NCBI GenBank assembly: GCA_022577435.1
Contig: JAKOON010000114.1
Location: 313,501 to 377,500 of the forward strand
Reading direction: 5' to 3'
DNA: 64,000 nt
Source of the DNA: Embiotoca jacksoni
Taxonomy: Eukaryota; Chordata; Actinopteri; Embiotocidae
Numbering within the stretch: the stretch's first letter is position 1; each line of letters opens with the position of its first letter. Below the pieces are notes generated by a model, which had not been told where the DNA came from, did no database searches, and was given only the letters and a program-made list of their open reading frames with translations. This document shows positions 60,901 to 64,000 of this stretch, in pieces. The position numbers and the translations under genes are program-made.

Positions 60901-63900
60901 TTTTGGGGGCGTGTCTGTTTGATTGACAGATCTGTGGTGCAGTCAGGTTACAGCTATCGGTGGGCGGGACGTAGTATCGTCAGGTTTCTGATCAGATCGG
61001 TCAGATCCACCGCTGGCTCCTCCCCCAGCTCGTCCAAATATGGTCACTTCCTGCTCCAAACCGCTCCGAACTATCAAAAATGGAGTAAAAACTTGTGTGA
61101 TGTTTCCTGGTTTTCTAATAAAGTTTAGAGGTTCTAACGGTTGCTGCTTCCTGTCTCCGTTCAGGGAGATCCGGGGTTTCCTGGTCACCCTGGTCTGCCG
61201 GTGAGTCCTTCCATTTTCCAAGAACTGGAATCTTAATGTGTGTTTACAGTCCCGACTGCTCACGGCTCGTTGTGTTGTGTTCAGGGCGAGGACGGCCTGT
61301 CGGGAGCGAAGGGACGTCCGGGACGCAAAGGGAACCGCGGTCGAGGGGTGAGAGAGAGTCTCCTTCTTCTTCTCTGTTCAACTGTTTCTGCTTCGGCGGT
61401 GACTAACATGTGAACGATGTGTGCAGGGAAAATCAGGCATGCCGGGAGTTAAAGGCGGGAAGGGAGGTACGGGACGTCCAGGACTGAAGGTGAGCGGTGC
61501 TGAGAGTTTCATCGACATCATCGTGGAGAAGGAGACGAACTTCGTTAGTCAGGAAATGTTCGTTAGCATCACGGTTTGACTGTCTAACCTGAAATCTGTC
61601 CTTCGTCCTCCTTCAGGGTCTCAAAGGTGCTCGGGGGGTTTCCACGCCTGTAAGTCCACTCACTCTGAGTTCACCTGCCGACGTGACTGACGGGAACGAT
61701 GAAATATATTCACGCTAACTTCTGTTGTGTCGTCGCAGGTGTGCGAGCTGATCACCGTCGTCAGAGACAACTGTGGTACGTACGAGGTGTCACTCAACAA
61801 CTCTGATGTTAGAATAATGAATCTATTTATCACATCTGATAATATCGTGAACATTTCAACACCACCATCTATCTTGGTTCATACTTCAAAGTGTCACTAC
61901 TGCCCCCTTGTGGTCGTCGACTGCATCACTCTGCCTCCACACCGGCAGTATGTTTTCAGGTGAACGAGATATGTCCAGAACACCTCGAGGCAACTTCTTC
62001 GAACTTGGCAGAAACATTCACTCGGTACCAATGATGAACTGATAACATTTTGTTGGTCAAAGGTTAGAGGTCAAGGTTAAAGGTCAGGCTCACTGTCCCA
62101 TCACATTGGCCCCAGCCCGTGAACACTATATTTGTAGTATATACAATGAGATCACGCCTGCTTCCTGCTATGAAGTCGATATCTCAGGAACGCATTCAGG
62201 AAACATACATTTACATGAACTACGACTTAAGTGGTTTGTAGGAAGACAACCGCAAGTCGCTGATTCAAGTTTTATTTCTAAAATGCTAAACTTTTCCATC
62301 TCCTTCTGAAATGTCCAACGTAACCTGTGAAACATGAGCCAACAGACGGGTGTGGTTGTGACACCTCCAGCTGAACCCTGCTGTTCCTCCTCTCCTCCAC
62401 AGATTGCTGCCAGGGTACGTACACCTTTGTTTTACCGGCCTGAATGATCACGGCGAGGTGAGTACGCTGCAAAACCTCTGCTGCCAGCAGAGGGCGCCAA
62501 ACAAGTGGAAGAAAATGATGTCAACACCTCTAAACCTCCTCGGTTCCAATGACAGTGAAGCAGGAGGAGGCCGACACCTCTCGGGTCTCTCTCCGTCACT
62601 CTTTATTTCCTGCCCGATGAAGAATGAACGCTGCAGGAAGACTTTGTGTTTGCGTTGGTCTGAACACTTTTCCCGCTGCGGGTTTCATTTGTCCAGTAGT
62701 TTCACCTGTGCTGTCCGTCTGGCCTCCTGCAGGTCAGATCCTGTGCCCCGTCCTCCCCACCGAGCTCGTCTTCGGCCTGGACATGTCGGAGGACGTGACC
62801 TCGGACGCCTTCGAGACGCAGCGCTCCGCCCTCCTCTCCCTGCTGGACGACCTCCGCGTCGCCGAGAGCAACTGTCCGACCGGCGCCCGCGTCGCCGTGG
62901 TGGCGTACAGCGCCTACACCAAGTACCTGATCCGCTTCCAGGACTACCGCCGCAAGAACCAGCTGATCGAGGCCGTGAAGAACATCGCCCTGGAGAGGAC
63001 GTCCAACCGGCGCCACCTGGGGGCCGCCATGCGCTTCGTGGGTCAGTACATATTCAAACGCGTCCGATCAGGGCTGCGGATCAGGAAGGTGGCGGTCTTC
63101 TTCTCCAACGGGCCTTCGCAGGACGTCGACGACATCGTGACCGCCATGATGGAGTACCGGGGCCTCGACATCGTCCCGGCAGTCGTCTCTCTGAGGAACG
63201 CTCCCGCTGTCAGCCGGGCGATGGAGGTAGGTTCAGTTTGAACTTGGTGAAAACCAGGAAGTATTCAGGAAGAACGGAGGGTTTGATCTGATTGATTGAA
63301 GTTCCTCTGATAGACAGATGGTTCATCCAATCACCTGCCAGGTGTGTTTTGACTGTTTCTGCCCTTTTTCAGTTTCCCTTGAACGAACCATCTGGTTTGA
63401 GGGTCGTGACGGGACGACGACTCTTTGAGCTCGGTCAACTTAATCTGCACTTTTCAGTCATCATTAAATTCTGCTTTAACAAACTGCTGCCGGGTCTGAA
63501 AACGGATCTTGTGGTCCAGTCGGTATCTTGTACAGAACTGATATAAGTGCTGGCTGTTTCAGGGAACTGTCAGCTGTTGTAAGACTTCCTGTTCTCTTGT
63601 GAATAAAGTGAGTAACGGCAGCTGCTGTCTCCCGTTCAGGTGGACGACTCGGGCCGCTCCGTCTTCACGGTTCTGGGGAGGCAGCCGGACTGGGCCGAGG
63701 ACCTCCGGAGGATCAAGAACTGTGCGATCTGTTACGGTGAGCGCCATGAGGAGTGTTCTGTCCTCAGTGACGTCCAGCAGACAGAAGGACACCGGTCTTT
63801 GGTTATAAACCTCCACCTAACACCTCTGCTTCCTGTTGCTCCTTCAGACCCCTGCAGGCCGTCCCAGGACTGCTCCTTCATCCAGGAGCCGCTGCAGCCT

Positions 63901-64000
63901 CAGCAGGCCGAGGTGGACCTGGTGATGGTTCTGGACGGCTCCAGGGAGATGCGGGCCGACGAGTACGCCGGCGCTCAGCGGCTGCTGGGCTCCGTGGTGG
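41011..64000 (+). CDS. col6a6-like: Collagen type VI alpha chain, alpha4/alpha5/alpha6 class (3' end beyond window)
   Basis: Thirty-five coding exons giving about 2,180 codons before the window ends. Order: signal peptide exon (41011-41083), seven single-exon VWA modules (42314-50357), one VWA split over 50442-50800, 51815-51893 and 52070-52212, a Cys-rich neck (CCNVLCKC), a 338-residue Gly-X-Y helix from 54361 to 61649, a linker, and C-terminal VWA exons from 62733. The helix length matches the about 335 residues of collagen VI chains. The split VWA (DCSIDIAVGFDIT, VLLIFSDGLDEKQL, GVNALLTVALED) and the C-terminal NCPTGARVAVVAY and FKRVRSG resemble recalled COL6A6. The chain should assemble with alpha1 and alpha2 in microfibrils. 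COL6A4 or COL6A5 orthology cannot be excluded. Confidence 0.93.
41155..42243. repeat. 1.1-kb minisatellite, 17-bp unit (GGGACACAAGGTCAGAT)
   Basis: About 64 copies of a 17-mer with two main versions (ACACAAGG and ACATCAGG) and blocks of identical order, for example around 41300 and 41420. It fills intron 1 of the collagen gene and stops about 70 bp before exon 2. Confidence 0.97.
42314..42898 (+). CDS. col6a6-like: Collagen VI exon 2: N-terminal VWA module 1
   Basis: About 195 residues starting ECQDATEGDIVFLVDGSSRI. MIDAS first motif reads DGSSR, so the final Ser of DxSxS is replaced. The later ITDG position reads ISTGD. Both splice ends are phase 1. The VWA fold is clear (GLAQYSDDPHLEFLL). 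Confidence 0.93.
43297..43484. repeat. Fold-back inverted repeat in collagen intron 2
   Basis: The 33-nt arm at 43297-43329 (GCAGCAGGAAGCAACGAGC onward) is the exact reverse complement of 43452-43484. The pairing continues imperfectly inward (TTCATCAACATC near 43345-43358 against GATGTTGATGAATA near 43438-43452). It could be a small hairpin MITE-like element. Confidence 0.8.
43648..44247 (+). CDS. col6a6-like: Collagen VI exon 3: N-terminal VWA module 2
   Basis: About 200 residues with FTDVFFLVDSNTVPKQF and YRVGLAQYSQDVKVEFLL. The MIDAS is degraded (DSNTV; NQRGN; IVSGE). It is symmetric phase 1-1 and carries a longer, divergent C-terminal part (GFGSSSGDGTFRKV). Confidence 0.93.
44318..44462 (-). 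mobile_element. Older, diverged relative of the unnamed interspersed family
   Basis: Shares the order GTGAGGCCACTAGGTGG, AGACTCCCATTGAA, CATTATGGTGTCGTTAGATAAAGTCC with GAGTGCCACTAGAGGTC, AGACTCCCATTCAA, GTTATCTCGGTGTTGTTAGC in the young copies. It is clearly related but with many substitutions and indels. Confidence 0.6.
44889..45420 (+). mobile_element. Interspersed repeat of the unnamed family, copy 6 (longest)
   Basis: The most complete copy. It starts near GTTTGTGAATGTTATGAATC and runs to AACAGTCTGTGGGCGGAG, 0.53 kb, in collagen intron 3. The deceptive frame (LANNTEITDGHILFTLDLM) is intact. A few substitutions (DTSRSEPFF) distinguish it from copy 4. Confidence 0.88.
45662..46273 (+). 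CDS. col6a6-like: Collagen VI exon 4: N-terminal VWA module 3
   Basis: About 204 residues beginning DCRGANVADVVFIVESGSI. MIDAS Asp is replaced by Glu and spacing is altered (ESGSI), but the ITDGR motif is kept. Phase 1-1. It carries an N-glycosylation sequon in FNVTSF. Confidence 0.93.
46576..47118 (+). CDS. col6a6-like: Collagen VI exon 5: N-terminal VWA module 4
   Basis: About 181 residues: ACKHQDEADIFFLIDDSGSIS, GGTNTGKALLY, LIVITDGKSADA. All three MIDAS elements (DxSxS, Thr, ITDG Asp) are intact, so divalent-metal binding is plausible. Phase 1-1. Confidence 0.94.
47542..48093 (+). CDS. col6a6-like: Collagen VI exon 6: N-terminal VWA module 5
   Basis: About 184 residues: ACEDVPSDIFFLTASSESI. 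The MIDAS Asp is replaced by Thr (TASSE) and the Thr loop reads TRSVL, while LITDGN remains. Metal binding is therefore unlikely. Phase 1-1. Confidence 0.93.
48692..49270 (+). CDS. col6a6-like: Collagen VI exon 7: N-terminal VWA module 6
   Basis: About 193 residues: DKADIIFLVDGSKSIDEK, SITNTGNAMAY, LMVITDGDATD. The MIDAS is intact. Phase 1-1. Confidence 0.94.
49797..50357 (+). CDS. col6a6-like: Collagen VI exon 8: N-terminal VWA module 7
   Basis: About 187 residues: ACDRTDLVFLLDQSSNIS, GGETNIGQALYH, LLLITRGNSQDD. MIDAS is partly lost: the last Ser of DxSxS is Asn, and the Asp of ITDG is Arg. The end resembles the module preceding the split VWA in COL6A6 (LQLLQITGTADK). Confidence 0.93.
50442..52212 (+). 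CDS. col6a6-like: Collagen VI exons 9-11: split VWA module next to the helix (N1-type)
   Basis: Exons 50442-50800, 51815-51893 and 52070-52212 (phases 1-0, 0-1, 1-0) encode about 194 residues. Landmarks are DCSIDIAVGFDITERSG, VLLIFSDGLDEKQLQL, GVNALLTVALEDTD and VVEFGRGLEYQRPLTIGM. The same order and exon division is recalled for the helix-proximal VWA of COL6A6/COL6A5. Intron 9 holds a 17-bp tandem repeat. Confidence 0.9.
51252..51421. repeat. 17-bp minisatellite (AACAAAGATATCTGATG), about 10 copies
   Basis: Units alternate between GATATCTGATG and GATATGTAATG forms. It lies in the intron between collagen exons 9 and 10. Confidence 0.93.
52725..52780. repeat. (GGA)-rich expansion inside the LINE fragment
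   Basis: GAGGAGGAGGAAGAGGAGG-type run interrupting the RT domain just before its usual C-terminal block. It is purine-rich on the plus strand. Confidence 0.85.
52903..52991. repeat. 12-bp expansion inside the LINE fragment (CCTGGACCAGAG)
   Basis: About seven in-frame copies of a dodecamer that on the minus strand reads VLVQ/ALVQ. Related LINEs normally carry this tetrapeptide once (from memory), so the RT palm region has been locally amplified. Confidence 0.85.
53986..54269 (-). mobile_element. Interspersed repeat of the unnamed family, copy 7 (fragment)
   Basis: From CTGTTTATAAAAGAGTTCG to AAGAAGATTCAAAAAGACCTG, lacking the distal 200 bp. It lies immediately beyond the LINE fragment in the intron before collagen exon 12. 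Confidence 0.87.
54361..61649 (+). CDS. col6a6-like: Collagen VI exons 12-30: Cys neck and triple helix
   Basis: Exons, all phase 0: 54361-54453, 54610-54663, 54956-55027, 55821-55847, 55949-55993, 56516-56569, 56802-56864, 57173-57238, 58700-58753, 59439-59474, 59557-59619, 59699-59761, 60080-60142, 60221-60283, 60372-60422, 61165-61200, 61285-61347, 61427-61489, 61617-61649. Exon 12 has CCNVLCKCSG then GAKGHRGDPG, with one RGD. Many exons are 63, 54, 36 or 27 nt, the collagen VI pattern. Gly-X-Y breaks occur at GTINAKRG (57173 exon) and GSGLVG (60372 exon). A single Cys (QGCPG, 54956 exon) lies within the helix, a position where chains can crosslink. The acceptor at 60220 ends GAAG, weaker than the others. 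Confidence 0.92.
54848..54904. repeat. (ACAG)n microsatellite
   Basis: About 14 tetramers, in the intron before collagen exon 54956-55027. Confidence 0.95.
55093..55435. repeat. 19-bp minisatellite (CTACAGACTGGATATAAAA), about 18 copies
   Basis: Near-perfect units. The last ones shorten to ACACAGACTGGATATAAA and run straight into the repeat copy at 55441, whose end (CAGACTGTTTATAAAAG) is very like the unit. Confidence 0.95.
55441..55619 (-). mobile_element. Interspersed repeat of the unnamed family, copy 8 (fragment)
   Basis: Begins CAGACTGTTTATAAAAGTG and stops at GTGTCCATCAGACTG. It adjoins the 19-bp minisatellite. Confidence 0.87.
56090..56360. repeat. AT-rich 5-bp array (ATAGA/ATAAA)
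   Basis: AATAGAATAAAATAGAATAC-type pentamer array of about 270 bp with ACATTA interruptions, in the intron before collagen exon 56516-56569. Confidence 0.9.
57722..58112. repeat. 51-bp minisatellite, about 7.5 copies
   Basis: Unit includes AAAATAAGAGCTTTAGACTG, TAATATAGAAACAAAG and ACATCTGCTTTC. Because 51 is divisible by three, one frame stays open on each strand (ALILKADVFFVSILQSK-like on minus); it is unlikely to be coding. Confidence 0.95.
59818..59967. repeat. 10-bp minisatellite (TGATGGGACC)
   Basis: About 15 decamers with TGGAACC and TGGGATC variants, starting 56 bp after the donor of collagen exon 59699-59761. Confidence 0.93.
60615..61082 (-). mobile_element. Interspersed repeat of the unnamed family, copy 9
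   Basis: Near-complete copy from GTCTGTTTATAAAAGAG to CCGCTCCGAACTATC, in the intron before collagen exon 61165-61200. Its far end lies 82 bp upstream of that exon. Confidence 0.88.
61739..61775 (+). CDS. col6a6-like: Collagen VI exon 31: start of post-helical linker
   Basis: Encodes VCELITVVRDNC, directly after the last Gly-X-Y exon. The CELI..VRD pattern is recalled at the same place in COL6A6. It ends in phase 1. Confidence 0.85.
62403..62414 (+). CDS. col6a6-like: Collagen VI exon 32: 12-nt microexon
   Basis: Twelve bases between a CTCCACAG acceptor and a GTACGT donor, encoding D-C-C-Q plus one base, phase 1-1. Skipping it would also keep frame, so usage cannot be decided from sequence alone. 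It would add two adjacent cysteines after the helix. Confidence 0.6.
62733..63226 (+). CDS. col6a6-like: Collagen VI exon 33: first C-terminal VWA module (C1)
   Basis: About 165 residues: QILCPVLPTELVFGLDMSED, NCPTGARVAVVAYSAYTKYL, FKRVRSGLRIRKVAVFFSNG. MIDAS reads DMSED, so the last Ser is replaced. Strong resemblance to recalled COL6A6 C1. Exons 50442-52212 and this one share the same overall order around the helix as other collagen VI chains. Confidence 0.93.
63640..63736 (+). CDS. col6a6-like: Collagen VI exon 34: end of C1 module
   Basis: Encodes VDDSGRSVFTVLGRQPDWAE and ends NCAICY, a cysteine pair conserved before the second C-terminal VWA. Phase 0-1. Confidence 0.9.
63848..64000 (+). 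CDS. col6a6-like: Collagen VI exon 35: start of second C-terminal VWA (C2), cut by window end
   Basis: Encodes DPCRPSQDC, a Gln/Pro linker, then VDLVMVLDGSREMRADEY. MIDAS begins DGSRE. The exon continues past base 64000. Confidence 0.9.

Overview
This is vertebrate nuclear DNA, almost certainly from a teleost fish and probably a percomorph (inference). The genes are intron-rich with GT-AG junctions, the encoded proteins match vertebrate families, and introns carry teleost-type L2 LINE remnants. There are no prokaryotic features. About 20 kb, near a third of the window, is tandem-repeat DNA, most of it inside introns.

Layout. 1-939 (-): first coding exon and part of intron 1 of an ENPP7-like phosphodiesterase; the gene runs off the left edge. 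1.5-3.2 kb: an 11-bp satellite. 3.7-10.4 kb (+): mrps12, with a 5.1-kb 10-bp array in its coding intron. 11.6-18.9 kb (+): tmem116, 11 coding exons, 367 codons. 20.7-35.1 kb (-): a GABA-B receptor subunit 2-like gene, 19 coding exons, 870 codons, with a 4.2-kb TTGG-type array and a 4-kb GTAGATGTT-type array in introns. 35.8-36.5 kb (-): rpp25l-like RNase P/MRP Alba protein, single coding exon. 36.5-41.0 kb: intergenic. 41.0-64.0 kb (+): a collagen VI alpha chain of the alpha4/5/6 class, 35 coding exons seen, truncated by the right edge. It has a signal peptide, seven single-exon VWA modules, one VWA split over three exons, a 338-residue triple helix and the start of the C-terminal VWA region.

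Exon models were built by hand from splice sites, reading phase and recalled family sequences. Phases close exactly for mrps12, tmem116, the GABA-B-like gene and the visible col6 gene. The genes are unrelated in function (lipid or nucleotide phosphodiesterase, mitochondrial translation, orphan 7TM protein, neurotransmitter receptor, tRNA/rRNA processing, extracellular matrix); I see no pathway linking them.

The most unusual content is repetitive: multi-kb intronic arrays with extreme strand asymmetry, and an unnamed ~0.5-kb interspersed element present in nine near-identical full or partial copies plus one older relative, with a deceptive conserved reading frame. In the genes, the points to check are an apparent eighth N-terminal VWA module and a 12-nt microexon in the collagen, and shortened intracellular loops in the GABA-B-like receptor. 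I found no convincing new multi-gene system.
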